64,000 nucleotides of DNA. Origin: Streptococcus panodentis. Lineage in GTDB: Bacteria; Bacillota; Bacilli; Lactobacillales; Streptococcaceae. Shown here piece by piece: positions 52,724-62,646 of this stretch; within the stretch, counting starts at the first letter, position 1, and each line of letters begins with the position of its first letter. The stretch covers positions 1-64,000 of the forward strand of contig NZ_QFAY01000013.1 of NCBI RefSeq assembly GCF_017884005.1, in the 5' to 3' direction. Made by a program: the position numbers and the translations under genes. The notes under the pieces were generated by a model. That model saw only the letters and a program-made list of their open reading frames with translations. It was not told the origin of the DNA and did no database searches.

Positions 52724-53096
52724 GGCTGCTCCCTCCTTTCTCATAATCGCCTTCAAAACGGCTCTTCACCAGCTGCACCACCACTGCCATCACACAGACA
52801 TTGAGCACGATGGCTCCCACTACAATCAGGACAATGGGCAGCAGATAAGGCGCAATGACCTGAAACTTATCCATGATGCCGACTGCCGGAGGCAGGAAAA
52901 GAATGGTCATATTGGCCAGGAGAAAATTGCCCACCATGCTGATATGGCGCAAGCGCAAAAGCTTGAACTGCAGGGCTGAAAACAGCAGGAACAGGCCGAT
53001 AATACTGCCCGGAACAGGCAGGCGAAACACCGATGAAATGCCCTCTCCAATGAGGGAAATCATCAAAATAATCATCAGTTGAACATATAATTTCAT
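52716..53096 (-). CDS. lrgA: LrgA-like holin-like protein
   Basis: 126 residues, four hydrophobic segments with GEGISSVFRLPVPGSIIGLFLLF and FLLANMTILFLPPAVGIMD, hallmark of LrgA/CidA. The pair behaves like a holin/antiholin system; in streptococci regulated by LytSR, which is not in this window. Confidence 0.92.
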   Translation of the reverse strand: MKLYVQLMIILMISLIGEGISSVFRLPVPGSIIGLFLLFSALQFKLLRLRHISMVGNFLLANMTILFLPPAVGIMDKFQVIAPYLLPIVLIVVGAIVLNVCVMAVVVQLVKSRFEGDYEKGGSSHV

Positions 53097-53122
53097 GCAA
53101 AACCTCCATCTCTTCTATCTAC

Positions 53123-53150
53123 AGTTTACTCCTTTTCGGAAAAATTTCAA
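53123..53150 (-). promoter_or_regulatory. Possible lrgAB promoter
   Basis: Minus-strand TTGAAA (53150-53145), 16-bp spacer and TAAACT (53128-53123), 27 bases before lrgA. The -10 is imperfect. Confidence 0.4.
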
Positions 53151-53221
53151 GAGAGTTTCAGAAATAAAGGCTATTTGAATTTCAAAAACAGACTTGTTTT
53201 GAAGTCCTGGGTTGAAGACAA

Positions 53222-53392
53222 GGCGGTGGGGCAGACTCCCATGATGGCTGCGACCTCACCCACAGAGGGAGCTATCTTCGGGAAGATACCGAATAAGACT
53301 CTGCCCCACCGCCACTACTAAAAGCAAAGGAAAAGGCTGTAAAAGATAGACAAAATGATGATAAAAAAGAGCTGGGACAATGCATGTCTCAG
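53222..53392. repeat. Palindromic intergenic element between lrgA and asp5
   Basis: GGCGGTGGGGCAG (53222-53234) and CTGCCCCACCGCC (53301-53313) form a perfect 13-bp pair around an inner GCTATCTTC/GAAGATA hairpin. The left arm continues with ACTCCCAT, as does the block near 4505. A second hairpin CTGGGAC/GTCTCAG is at 53372-53392. The 328-base gap 53097-53424 otherwise holds the lrgAB promoter and no gene. It may also terminate the Sec operon; no long T-run follows. Confidence 0.55.
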
Positions 53393-53424
53393 TCTCACTT
53401 TGTTATCGTCATTCATTCTCAGGA

Positions 53425-53643
53425 TTAGAGAGCCTGAATCATAAAGTAAATCAGCAAGGCAAAGAGGGCCAGACTGGCCAAGAGGACCGACAGCTTCATC
53501 ACGAGGTCGGTGTCCCAGTAGCCGGATTTGCCAATAGAGCTGCTGTCCTGAAAAAAACGCTGGCTCTCACGAGGCAGCAGGCTGACCAGCAGGATGAGAG
53601 TCAGCGCTGCGCCGGCGGTCAATAAGATTAATAAAGTCTGCAT
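53425..53643 (-). CDS. asp5: Asp5, SecG-like accessory Sec protein
   Basis: 72 residues with two membrane segments (about 3-22 and 49-70) joined by a polar loop (PRESQRFFQDSSSIGKSGYWDTD). Same size and topology as SecG and as Asp5 of S. gordonii, an extra component of the SecA2/SecY2 translocon. Last gene of the operon, 1 base after asp4. Confidence 0.8.
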   Translation of the reverse strand: MQTLLILLTAGAALTLILLVSLLPRESQRFFQDSSSIGKSGYWDTDLVMKLSVLLASLALFALLIYFMIQAL

Positions 53644-53644
53644 A

Positions 53645-53827
53645 CTATCTCCTCAATGCTCCAATCAGGGTAAAAATCAGCCCAATCAAGATGACCAGAC
53701 CCAGTGCAATGACAAAGGCCTTGTTGAGCTTTTCGCCCAGACTGGCTTTTTCTTTTTTGGGCTGGCCCTGTTTAAGACTGTCTAACTTTTGCTCCACATC
53801 CTTGTAAAATAAGTCTTTCTTAGTCAT
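53645..53827 (-). CDS. asp4: Asp4, SecE-like accessory Sec protein
   Basis: 60 residues: charged N-terminal half (KKDLFYKDVEQKLDSLKQGQPKKEKASLGEKL) and one C-terminal membrane helix (KAFVIALGLVILIGLIFTLIGAL), a SecE-like layout. In S. gordonii asp4 and asp5 follow gtfB, as here; it overlaps gtfB by 8 bases. Confidence 0.82.
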   Translation of the reverse strand: MTKKDLFYKDVEQKLDSLKQGQPKKEKASLGEKLNKAFVIALGLVILIGLIFTLIGALRR

Positions 53828-55172
53828 GCTGACCTCCTAGCACCCTCTGAAGGGTTTCCTGATACAGACTGAGCGGAACGTCATTGGCATGCCGGCCCTG
53901 AGCCAGAAGCGCTGACCGCATCCCCTCAACATCAGCCAGTGCCTGCTCAATCGCTGCCACCAGCTGCTGGGGCTGACTGCTGTCAAAAATATGCTGGCTG
54001 GCGATGTAGCGCCTGTCATGAACCGTCTGCTCAAAGCCCAGCAGCAGCAGATTGCTGTCAAAAGCCCAGCGAACGGCCTGCAGAACCTGCCCGCCCTGAT
54101 TGATATCCAGATAGAGGTCTGCCTGCAGATAAAGCTCCTCCAGCTGCTTGAGACTGGCATTCTGATAGAGCACGACATTCTGATAAGAGAGCATGGACAG
54201 GAGTTTGGGCGACATCTCAGTCAGAGCAGCGATGCGAAAGACAAGCTGGGGCAGGGCGGTCACCAAGGTTTCCAGCTGCTCGATCTGATCTGAATGTGTC
54301 AGTATCAGAGCATCCTTGCGGAGATAATTGTCCCGCTTGAAATCATAATGATAGCCCAGATGCAGGAGCTTGTGCTGCTGCTCCGGTCCAGCCAGACTCC
54401 TGGCTTTTTCATAAGTCGCTCGGTCTGGAATGACAATGGTCTGCGTCCGCAGCTGATCCTGCTCTAAAATCAGCTGCATATTGCCCGGCAAAGCATCACC
54501 GATGGGCTCCTGCCAAAAGAGAATGTCCTGTCCGGCCTGACCAGCCAAGCTGTACGACAGCAGGAAGGAATTGGCCAGAGAGTTAAAGAGGATATGGTCC
54601 AGATCATAGCCCATCCGCTCCAGAAAGAAACGCAGGAAGTCGACCCGGTTTTTCAGGATGCGCAGGGGCTCATTTTCCAAGGTCAGAATCAGGTCGCCTG
54701 TCTGATGATTCTCCACGATCCGCTCCTGCCGGTCATCCGCATAATAGGTCGTCGTCAGGGCCTGCTGACCGGCATCATAGGCTGTCTGAGCAAAGCGGCG
54801 GCCATACTTGTCATAGTGATCGGTCAGGCGCCGCTGCCCTTTGCTGTCCAGCCAATCCACTTCTTTGACCAGACGGCCCATAGCCTGATCGGCATAGCGG
54901 ATCCGGGCTTTTTCCTGTCCCATATCAAGGACACGCGCTCCCTGATGGTCGCCGATGATTTCCCAAAAGGGCGGCCGGTCAATCTGATTAAAGAAGCGGG
55001 CCTTGCCAGATGGCCTTTCCTCACTCAGCAAGTGCAGATAAGGCGAAATCATATCATCCGGCAGAAAGCCATTGGCCTCAAGGACAATGGTCGGACAGTC
55101 AAAGCCCGCGGCCTGCAAGGAGTCATGCAGGTCCTGGGTTTCCTGACTGTAAAGGTCAAATAGCTGAATCAT
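53820..55172 (-). CDS. gtfB: GtfB, regulatory subunit of the SRRP O-GlcNAc transferase
   Basis: 450 residues from the ATG at 55172, which has GGAGGTGG before it. GT-B-like but lacking an obvious catalytic sugar-binding motif; contains LFDLYSQETQDLH at the start and LYLDINQGGQVLQAVRWAFDSNLLLLGFEQTVHDRRY. It acts as the co-activator/substrate-binding partner of GtfA, which adds GlcNAc to Ser/Thr of the serine-rich repeat adhesin. It overlaps gtfA by 17 bases. Confidence 0.93.
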   Translation of the reverse strand: MIQLFDLYSQETQDLHDSLQAAGFDCPTIVLEANGFLPDDMISPYLHLLSEERPSGKARFFNQIDRPPFWEIIGDHQGARVLDMGQEKARIRYADQAMGRLVKEVDWLDSKGQRRLTDHYDKYGRRFAQTAYDAGQQALTTTYYADDRQERIVENHQTGDLILTLENEPLRILKNRVDFLRFFLERMGYDLDHILFNSLANSFLLSYSLAGQAGQDILFWQEPIGDALPGNMQLILEQDQLRTQTIVIPDRATYEKARSLAGPEQQHKLLHLGYHYDFKRDNYLRKDALILTHSDQIEQLETLVTALPQLVFRIAALTEMSPKLLSMLSYQNVVLYQNASLKQLEELYLQADLYLDINQGGQVLQAVRWAFDSNLLLLGFEQTVHDRRYIASQHIFDSSQPQQLVAAIEQALADVEGMRSALLAQGRHANDVPLSLYQETLQRVLGGQHD

Positions 55173-56676
55173 GTCCCACCTCCTCAATGAGCTCTTTCCA
55201 GGCGGCCTCCACCCGGCTGGTCAAAAAGTCTGCTGCAATCTCATAGGATTTTTGGCTCATGGCCGGCTGCTGCCCCTGCTCAAAGAGCTCCTGAATCTTG
55301 GCCGCATAAGCGGAGATAATCTGCTCCTCCACCTGACTGGCAGAAGCCGGCAGCAGATAGCCATTCTCACCGTCCTTGATAAAGGTCTGATTGCCATAGC
55401 GGACATCAAAGCCAATCAAGGGCAGACCGGAGCCGACGGCCTCCATCAGGGTCAGGCCGAAGCCTTCGCTGGTCGAAGCCGTCAGATAGAGCTCATAGTC
55501 GGCATATACTCGGCTCAGATCAGCATGGCCTTTGAGCCGGATGTAGTCCTGAGCCCCGCCTTCTTCGATCAAGCGGCGGAGCTTGGCCTCCTCGCCTCCC
55601 TTACCGTAAATATCCAGAGTCAGATCCGGCAGGGTCTTATGGGCCTCCATGGCCGCCCGCAGCAGCCAGTCGATATGCTTTTCCGTCGCCAGCCGCGAAG
55701 CGGTAATCATAGAGAAAGGCCGACGCGGATGCTCAGGATAAATCAGCCGGTCCAGGCTCCCCACCGGAATGGTGACAATCTTAGGCCGCTGGTCCGAATA
55801 GCGCTCAAACTGCCGGGTCAGAATGTCCCGCTGAGCTGCAGTCGCCACGATGAAAAAGTCCACCTTGTCCGCATTGGTAAACTGATAGTCATAGAAATTA
55901 TTCCAGAGAATATAGTCCTCACTGCTGGCATTTTCGCTGAAGTGCTCGGCATGGACCACCACTCCCAGCTTAGCCGGCCGGCATTCCTCAAAGACCACCT
56001 GACCGATACCGGTTTCCCGGTCCAGGATCAGGATGTCCTCCGCCTGCAGATCGAGGCAGCGCAGGAAATAGCGGACCAGCTCGGGCTTAGAGTAAAAGAT
56101 GCGGTCAGGAAAGCGGTAGAGCTCCTCCTGGCCGTCCTGCAGCAGCATATCATAAGCCACCGAGCCGTCTTCATTGTAAAAACGGCGCTGGTAGAGGGCT
56201 GCTGCTCCCTCATGAGGAGCAAAATACTCGCTGGCATAGCGGACATAGGAAAAATAGTCCTTGCGAATCAGCCGGCCGCGCGAAACGTACTCTGCATGCT
56301 CCACAAAGTCCTGATCCTCCTGCCGCAAATAGCAGGTGATAAAGACATCCTCCTGCGAATAGAAATAGCGGACAATCCGGCCCTCTCTTTCTGAGCGGTC
56401 GGGCCGGCCGGCTACTGAAGCCAAAAGGTCATCCAGTGTCACCGTAGTCGGCGCCAGCTTGACATCTGTAAAAAACTGGTAGAGCCAGATAACCTCCTCA
56501 TCACGAAAACCGATATTTTCAGTCAGGTGCTGAATATTATCCGCCAAAATCATATCCATAAAGATGAACTTAGCCGGCTGCCCAATCCTGCGCAGCAGCT
56601 GAGCCCGGTAAGCCTGAGCGTACTCTACGCCGCTGCTGGCCCAGCCGATGCCCAAGTTAATGTTATATACTGTCAT
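55156..56676 (-). CDS. gtfA: GtfA, catalytic GlcNAc transferase for serine-rich repeat adhesin
   Basis: 506 residues, GT4-type GT-B glycosyltransferase. YNINLGIGWASSGVEYAQAYRAQLL start; DWLLRAAMEAHKTLPDLTLDIYGKGGEE; the nucleotide-sugar motif TASTSEGFGLTLMEAVGSGLPLIGFDVRYGNQ (E residues of the E-x7-E motif). With GtfB it O-glycosylates the adhesin in the cytoplasm before export. Part of the coupled accessory Sec operon. Confidence 0.95.
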   Translation of the reverse strand: MTVYNINLGIGWASSGVEYAQAYRAQLLRRIGQPAKFIFMDMILADNIQHLTENIGFRDEEVIWLYQFFTDVKLAPTTVTLDDLLASVAGRPDRSEREGRIVRYFYSQEDVFITCYLRQEDQDFVEHAEYVSRGRLIRKDYFSYVRYASEYFAPHEGAAALYQRRFYNEDGSVAYDMLLQDGQEELYRFPDRIFYSKPELVRYFLRCLDLQAEDILILDRETGIGQVVFEECRPAKLGVVVHAEHFSENASSEDYILWNNFYDYQFTNADKVDFFIVATAAQRDILTRQFERYSDQRPKIVTIPVGSLDRLIYPEHPRRPFSMITASRLATEKHIDWLLRAAMEAHKTLPDLTLDIYGKGGEEAKLRRLIEEGGAQDYIRLKGHADLSRVYADYELYLTASTSEGFGLTLMEAVGSGLPLIGFDVRYGNQTFIKDGENGYLLPASASQVEEQIISAYAAKIQELFEQGQQPAMSQKSYEIAADFLTSRVEAAWKELIEEVGHDSAI

Positions 56677-56688
56677 AATGTCCTCGTC

Positions 56689-59070
56689 TTACGGGAAGTA
56701 GGTAATCACTTCTCCTTTGGGGTTCAGCGCCAATTCACTCATCAGCAGATTTTTCACCATCTGCTGTTTCATGCGCTCCTTCATATACTCAAAACCATCA
56801 TAAGCCTCCTGATAATACTCAACCAGAGGATTTTTCATAGAGAAATGCTGGCCGCTCAGGGCTGTTTTGAGCTGCTGCAGATAGTCCACCTGCTCGATCC
56901 AGTTTTCATCAATCGCCTTGAGGACGCAGATCCGCTGAAAGTCTGTAAAAAGCTTGTCCGACCGGAGATAGTCCTTCTTTGCCTGCAGCTCCTCTCTGGC
57001 AATCCCCAGCAAAAGCTGCTCAATCTTCTCCGGCGAATAGAGGTCAAAATCATAGGAAATCCGTTCAGCATGGTAGCTGAAATGGTCCAAGATATAGCGA
57101 TAGAGGTCGGCCCGGCTGGCATAGCTGCGCTCATAAGCCGCCTGATGAATGACCTGGCTCAGCACCTGCTCAATCTCCTGATCGATGCGCTCCTCAGCCT
57201 GAATCAGCCGGTCCCGCTCAGCATAGGTCAGCTGGCGCTGAATCTTCATGCTCTGGGCAAAGTCCAGCGTCAGCTGGCGCGACAGCTTGGCAGCACTTTC
57301 GCTGGCCCGCTGGGCCTTAGCAGCCAGACTCCGAAAACGCCGCCCCCTGAGCTGGGTTGGCTGGAGCTGGACCTCATCAACCGAGTAGTCCCGATAGAAG
57401 GTCTTGAGCCAGTCCGGTCCCCACTTTTTGAGCAGGTCGTCTTCCAGAGAGACAAAGAACTTGCTGATGCCGGGGTCTCCCTGCCGGCCTGACCGTCCGC
57501 GGATCTGCAGGTCAATCCGCTGATTCTCTATCCTCTCCGTGCCGATGACCACCAGACCGCCCAACTCTGCCACACCGGCTCCCAGCTTAATGTCTGTCCC
57601 CCGGCCGGCCATGGAGGTAGCGACTGTCACCGCCCCTTTCTGACCTGACTCAGCAATGATCTGAGCCTCGCGGGCTGCATTGTTGGCATTGAGCAGATTA
57701 TGAGCAATGCCCTCCCGCAGGAGCAGAGAGGAGTAAATCTCTGACATCTCCACCGAACCGGTGAAAATCAAAAGCGGATTGCCCTTGGCATGATAGTGCT
57801 TGACCTCATCCAGCGAAGCAAAGACCTTCTCCGGCAGGGTCTGATAGAGCTGATCCGGCAAATCCTGGCGAATGACCTTGCGGTTGGTCGGAATCTTAAT
57901 CACAGCCATGGAATAGGTCTCCATAAACTCGCGCTCCACCACCTTGCCAGTCCCAGTCATCCCGGCAATCTTTCTGAAGAGTTTGAACAGATTTTGGTAG
58001 GTAATCGAGGCCATGGCCCGCGTTTCCTGAGTCAGACTGACTCCTTCCTTGGCCTCAATGGCCTGATGCTGGCCGCCCTGCAGCCGGGTCATCTCCAAGA
58101 GCCGGCCTGTGGAGCGGTCCAAAAGCACCACCTCTGCCTCCTTGCCGCCTTCGCGGACCACATAGTCCTTGTCCTTCTTGTACAGCTTATGGGCCCGCAG
58201 GGCCAGATTGAGGTGGCGGACAATTTCTTGATTTTCCTTGGCAAATAAATGCTGCAGATCCAGAAAGGACTCAGCTGCCCGAATGCCTTTCAGGGTCATC
58301 CAGACCTCATTCTTCTCATCATCATACTTGTAGTCTTCGCCCTCTTTCAGGGTGGTGACAAAGGTGTCCATGATGCCGTAGAAGTTGGACTGAACCCGCG
58401 GAGCCCCTGAGATGATCAGAGGTGTCTGAGCGCTGTCCAGCAGGATGGAGTCAATCTCATCAATGATGACATAATGAAAGGGCCGCAGGTACTGACTGGC
58501 CTTGGTGTCAGCCAGATTTTCAATCAGATAGTCAAAGCCCAGAGCACTGTTGGTGGTATAGACAATATCGGCCTGATAGATCTCCCGCTTGCGCTCAGGA
58601 GTCAGCTCCTTGCTCTCGTCAGCCAGCACCGCTGTCTCGATGCTCAGGCCCAGAAAGCGATAGACCCGGCCCATCTCCTCAGCATCCCGCAGGGCCAGGT
58701 AGCTGTTGGTCGTCACCAGCAGAGCTCCCTGTCCGGTCAGGGCATTGAGGTAGAGGGGCATGGTTGCGGTCAGGGTCTTGCCCTCGCCCGTAGCCATTTC
58801 AGCGACATTGCCCTGGTGGAGGACGACAGCCCCCATGACCTGAACCTCATAGGGAAACATCCCCAGCACCCGCCGATCGGCTTCGCGGACTGCCGCATAG
58901 GCTTCTGGCAGCAGCTCATCCAAGCTCTCCCCCTCAGCCAGCCGCTCTTTAAATTCCTTGGTTTTGGCCTGAAGGGCTGCATCTGACAGGCTGGCCATTT
59001 CTTTCTCAAAGGCATTGACCTGATGGACAATCGCCTGCAGACGGCGGATTTGAAAACTGTTTTTAATCAT
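56689..59070 (-). CDS. secA2: SecA2, accessory Sec ATPase
   Basis: 793 residues from the ATG at 59070. Walker A ATGEGKT (93-99), [21 protein letters not shown] (DEAD-like), [25 protein letters not shown] and [13 protein letters not shown]. It lacks the C-terminal zinc-binding tail of the housekeeping SecA, as usual for SecA2. It drives export of the glycosylated serine-rich repeat adhesin through SecY2. It overlaps asp3 by 8 bases. Confidence 0.95.
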   Translation of the reverse strand: MIKNSFQIRRLQAIVHQVNAFEKEMASLSDAALQAKTKEFKERLAEGESLDELLPEAYAAVREADRRVLGMFPYEVQVMGAVVLHQGNVAEMATGEGKTLTATMPLYLNALTGQGALLVTTNSYLALRDAEEMGRVYRFLGLSIETAVLADESKELTPERKREIYQADIVYTTNSALGFDYLIENLADTKASQYLRPFHYVIIDEIDSILLDSAQTPLIISGAPRVQSNFYGIMDTFVTTLKEGEDYKYDDEKNEVWMTLKGIRAAESFLDLQHLFAKENQEIVRHLNLALRAHKLYKKDKDYVVREGGKEAEVVLLDRSTGRLLEMTRLQGGQHQAIEAKEGVSLTQETRAMASITYQNLFKLFRKIAGMTGTGKVVEREFMETYSMAVIKIPTNRKVIRQDLPDQLYQTLPEKVFASLDEVKHYHAKGNPLLIFTGSVEMSEIYSSLLLREGIAHNLLNANNAAREAQIIAESGQKGAVTVATSMAGRGTDIKLGAGVAELGGLVVIGTERIENQRIDLQIRGRSGRQGDPGISKFFVSLEDDLLKKWGPDWLKTFYRDYSVDEVQLQPTQLRGRRFRSLAAKAQRASESAAKLSRQLTLDFAQSMKIQRQLTYAERDRLIQAEERIDQEIEQVLSQVIHQAAYERSYASRADLYRYILDHFSYHAERISYDFDLYSPEKIEQLLLGIAREELQAKKDYLRSDKLFTDFQRICVLKAIDENWIEQVDYLQQLKTALSGQHFSMKNPLVEYYQEAYDGFEYMKERMKQQMVKNLLMSELALNPKGEVITYFP

Positions 59071-59542
59071 CAGACTCCTCTTCAACTTGGTCAATCTTGA
59101 GTGCATAAAACTCAAAGGACTCTACCCCTGCACTGAGCAGCTGAACCTTGTAGCTGTAAGCGTCCTGAGGGTAGGTAAAAGTCAGGCTTTCCGAGCGCTC
59201 CACCTGATTGCCCAGCTCTTCATTGTAGCGGTCAAAGAAAATGACCTTCAGAAACACACTGAAGTCCGGATAAAGGTCCATATCTCTGGTCAGACGGTAG
59301 CGGGCGCCCCTTTTCAGCAGCGGCAGCGAAGGCTGCAGCCGGTCCCGCTGGTAGTGCCAGCCAGAGGACCACTCGTGAATGGTCTGCCCGGACGCCATGA
59401 GCTTATTTTCAAAGAAAATATGGGACGGAGAATGATAGATCAGTGTGGAGCCGTATAAATAGGTGAAATCCTTGGCATTGCCGGCAGCTGACAGGCCCCT
59501 CAGCTCGCCCCAGTAGATGCCCTTTCTTTTGTGAACTTTCAT
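59063..59542 (-). CDS. asp3: Asp3, accessory Sec protein
   Basis: 159 residues, mainly beta: [55 protein letters not shown], then [19 protein letters not shown]. Asp3 binds Asp1/Asp2 and SecA2 and brings the adhesin to the membrane. It overlaps asp2 by 4 bases. Confidence 0.92.
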   Translation of the reverse strand: MKVHKRKGIYWGELRGLSAAGNAKDFTYLYGSTLIYHSPSHIFFENKLMASGQTIHEWSSGWHYQRDRLQPSLPLLKRGARYRLTRDMDLYPDFSVFLKVIFFDRYNEELGNQVERSESLTFTYPQDAYSYKVQLLSAGVESFEFYALKIDQVEEESDD

Positions 59543-61068
59543 TTCTTTCGCCCAAATTCCCTTTCCAGTATCATTTTATAGTAATTCATAAACCAAGCGA
59601 CGGTCATGGTCGAGTCATCATTGTGGCGGCCGGATGTGCCGCGGCTGATCACCTTGGCATCGGTCGAATGCAGGGCTGCGACAATATCCTCATAGGCGGT
59701 CGGATCATAGTCCTCCTCTTTCATATAGGAAATCCCAAAGGTGGTCCGGCTGAAATCCGCCCTCTTAAACCTGCGCCAAAAACGCTGATCCAGCTCCTCC
59801 ATATGCTGCTCGTCCTTACCGCCGGTATGCAGATGCAGCAGGTCGAGAGCCGTTGGAAAGACCTTGGGCAGCCGCAGGCGGCCGCGCTTGGCGATGGTCC
59901 CCAGATTGCTCAGCGGCTTGGCCAGAATGATGGCCCGCGGCCGAAAGCCAGCTCCATAGTACATGGCACCATAGGTCCCCATGGACATGCCCGACAGGAT
60001 CAAATCCCGCTCGGTAAAGCCCAGCAGATCCAAATGCTCCTGGATAATCTGATGAATGCCGCTTTCCAGCTCCTGACTCCCCAGATAAAACATCCCGCCG
60101 TCCACACGCGGGTCAGAAAACAGGAGAAAGGGAGTCCCCATACCTCGCATCATGCCGAAGCCTTCAAAGCCTTCGGCCCGTCGATAGCCGGAAAAATAGA
60201 CTGCAAGAGGCGGCTTCAGATCTCCCGGATAAAAGAAGTAATTGATCTCCTGCCGGCGGCTGTCTGTGAGAATCCTGCCGCCCAGTACATATTTGCCAAA
60301 GTGATAGCGGGTCAGGCGCTGATGCAGGGCACCAATCTGCAGCCGGCCCTGCCCCTGAGCCTCCAGACTCACTGCCAGATAAGAAGTATCATCATGATCC
60401 AAGACCATGGCTTCCTGCATATCGGCTTCAGCAAAGACCGCTTCATGGATGATATGAGCCGTAGAGCCTTCCTGGATATTGCAGACCCGCAGGCGCAGCT
60501 GGCAGTCCCCCTCCTTTTCATACTCCAGCCAGAGCTCGACAGGATTGGCCTGACTGGCCACGACATTGTAGCGAAAGGAAACTAGCGGCTGAAAGTCCGG
60601 ACCAAAGTCCCCTTCCAGAGTCAGATTTTCATAGCCATTGTAGCAAATCTGCCCGCCAAAGCCCGGACTGACCGTCATATCGATGGGCGTCATCTTGTCG
60701 CCGTACTGGCCGCGAAAGAGAGCCTTGGACAGCAGCCGCACCAGCTCAGAGCGGTCGTTCATGTCCGCCGGCTGGGCACAGTGGCGCTTGAGAAAATACT
60801 CAATGTCCGCCTCCTGAGTCTGCTGATCCTGATTGTAAAAGACCGTATAGGGCGTAATCTTGTCCTCAATCATGAACAGGTCCGGAATCAGGGCCAAGTC
60901 TTCCACCAGAATGGCGCTGAACTGAAAAATCCTGTCCATCTCCATGACCTTTTTCAGAGCCAGACGGGAATGAGGAAAGAAATGGTACCAGACCATATTG
61001 TCCGGCAGGGACAGCTCCCGGCTCCAGTCGCTCAGGCCAACCTGTAAAATCTTCAGCTTATCTTGCAT
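59539..61068 (-). CDS. asp2: Asp2, bifunctional accessory Sec transport/acetyltransferase
   Basis: 509 residues. The C-terminal half is an alpha/beta hydrolase; the triad proposed for S. gordonii Asp2 lies at the same numbers here: S362 in LSGMSMGTYGA, E452 in MKEEDYDPT and H482 in SGRHNDDST. It acetylates GlcNAc on the adhesin and is also needed for its export. All three residues are present, so the enzyme looks active. It overlaps asp1 and asp3. Confidence 0.94.
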   Translation of the reverse strand: MQDKLKILQVGLSDWSRELSLPDNMVWYHFFPHSRLALKKVMEMDRIFQFSAILVEDLALIPDLFMIEDKITPYTVFYNQDQQTQEADIEYFLKRHCAQPADMNDRSELVRLLSKALFRGQYGDKMTPIDMTVSPGFGGQICYNGYENLTLEGDFGPDFQPLVSFRYNVVASQANPVELWLEYEKEGDCQLRLRVCNIQEGSTAHIIHEAVFAEADMQEAMVLDHDDTSYLAVSLEAQGQGRLQIGALHQRLTRYHFGKYVLGGRILTDSRRQEINYFFYPGDLKPPLAVYFSGYRRAEGFEGFGMMRGMGTPFLLFSDPRVDGGMFYLGSQELESGIHQIIQEHLDLLGFTERDLILSGMSMGTYGAMYYGAGFRPRAIILAKPLSNLGTIAKRGRLRLPKVFPTALDLLHLHTGGKDEQHMEELDQRFWRRFKRADFSRTTFGISYMKEEDYDPTAYEDIVAALHSTDAKVISRGTSGRHNDDSTMTVAWFMNYYKMILEREFGRKK

Positions 61069-62638
61069 GCTTTGCCTCCTTGAGCCACTTCTCCCACCTG
61101 CCGATCAGTTCCATACCGGTATTTTCCCTAATCTTCTCAATCGAGTAAATCAGGGCCTGATTCCAATGTTTCAGGCCGTCCAGATAGTAGTCCGCTGCTG
61201 CCGGCAGGTCCGAAAGCGAGGTCAGGATATAGCCGTTTTTCAGGTGCGTCACATAGTCTGACGGCACGAGATTGATCTGGGGAATCCCGGCACTGATGCC
61301 CGCAATCTGTGTATAGAGATTGGGATGCTCATTGAGATCCACAATCAGGCGGGTGTACTCCAGCTCCTGTATCAGGCTGAGCTCGTCAGTGATGTTCTTA
61401 ATGCAATAACGAAGCTCCTGCTCCTGATTTTCCAAGAGGGCATTCTCAGCCTGCTCGCTGCGGCGGTAATGCTTGATCAGTTCATGCCGATTCAGATACT
61501 CATCGATTAGCTCCTCCACCTTGGCTTCCACCGTCTGCAGACCCTCCTGCCAAGCATTGTAAACACCGATGGTCAGCTCCGTCTCGGGATGTTTGGCCAC
61601 ATAAAAGAGGACCTTGAAGATGGCATAGTCATTGATGGGCTCCTCCAGATTGAGCTGATAGAAAATCTTGGACTCGCGCTTGCGCTGACTCTTGCCCAGC
61701 TGCAGCCGCGTATCAAAAGGCGACAGATAGTGGACCTTGTGGGCCTGCTGGGGCAGGCAGCTCTTCATGGCAGCCTGAACATCCATGCGGTCGGTCAGGA
61801 CCAGATCCACCAGCTGCAGATCCGCTGCCAGACTGGACCAGTCCAGCTCCCGATTGCGCTCATGGAAAAAGCTGAGAATCTTCTGAGCCTGAGGCGGCAA
61901 GAGCTGCAGCACAGCCCGATTGTAAAGCGGATGAGCCGCCAGGACAAACTTGCTGTCTGCACCCGCCTGGCTGCTGATAAAATGGCCCAATTTCTCCAAA
62001 ATCAAATCCGGCATCCGCTCATACTCCAGCTTATCAAAAGCCAGCAGATAGGCCGGATTGACCTCAACCCGGCAGTCATCTTGGGTCAAATGCTCCCGAA
62101 TCCGCCAGTCACCGTCCGGCTGCAGGTAGTCCCGATAGCGCTCCTGCCCATTTTCATAATAAGTAATGCTGGAAATAAAGCCCCGGTCATCAAAAATATA
62201 GAGCTTGTCCTGCTGATCGTCCTTGAAAAAGCGGATAAAGCTGAGAAAGCCCTCAATGCCAAACTCGATATGGGCATAGAGCTGTCCCTGCCTGCGAACC
62301 ATGACCAGAAAGGGCGTATAGAGAAACTCGCAGTCGGCTTCCCAGTCCAAGTCCTTGATCTGCAGAGCCTGCATAAAGTCGGAATGAACGCCCTGAATAT
62401 CGTCAAAGACGGAGTAATAATCCGTTTCAAACAAGTCCTGCCGGTGCAGAAAATAACGGGCATGAGGCATATAGGCCGGCAGCAGCATCTTGACCGGCAG
62501 CTGCTGACTCTGAAAAATCCGAATCTGATGAATGGAATCATCAAACTCCAGCCGCTGCATGGAGCGGTACCAAGGGATTATATCCCACTGCCAGACCCGC
62601 TCCCCGCTGCCAGACCAGGAAGGAATAAAATAATACAT
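61058..62638 (-). CDS. asp1: Asp1, accessory Sec protein (GT-B-like)
   Basis: 526 residues; MYYFIPSWSGSGERVWQWDIIPWYRS start, AGISAGIPQINLVPSDYVTHLKNGYI and LPAAADYYLDGLKHWNQALIYSIEKI. It has a degenerate GT-B fold and binds glycosylated adhesin and SecA2. It overlaps asp2 by 11 bases. Confidence 0.93.
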   Translation of the reverse strand: MYYFIPSWSGSGERVWQWDIIPWYRSMQRLEFDDSIHQIRIFQSQQLPVKMLLPAYMPHARYFLHRQDLFETDYYSVFDDIQGVHSDFMQALQIKDLDWEADCEFLYTPFLVMVRRQGQLYAHIEFGIEGFLSFIRFFKDDQQDKLYIFDDRGFISSITYYENGQERYRDYLQPDGDWRIREHLTQDDCRVEVNPAYLLAFDKLEYERMPDLILEKLGHFISSQAGADSKFVLAAHPLYNRAVLQLLPPQAQKILSFFHERNRELDWSSLAADLQLVDLVLTDRMDVQAAMKSCLPQQAHKVHYLSPFDTRLQLGKSQRKRESKIFYQLNLEEPINDYAIFKVLFYVAKHPETELTIGVYNAWQEGLQTVEAKVEELIDEYLNRHELIKHYRRSEQAENALLENQEQELRYCIKNITDELSLIQELEYTRLIVDLNEHPNLYTQIAGISAGIPQINLVPSDYVTHLKNGYILTSLSDLPAAADYYLDGLKHWNQALIYSIEKIRENTGMELIGRWEKWLKEAKHAR

Positions 62639-62646
62639 GTCTTCTC

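Noticed and set aside
55171..56394. Plus-strand frames of 300-400 codons opposite gtfA, asp1, asp2 and secA2
   Set aside because: All are shadows of well supported accessory Sec genes, without homology or start signals.
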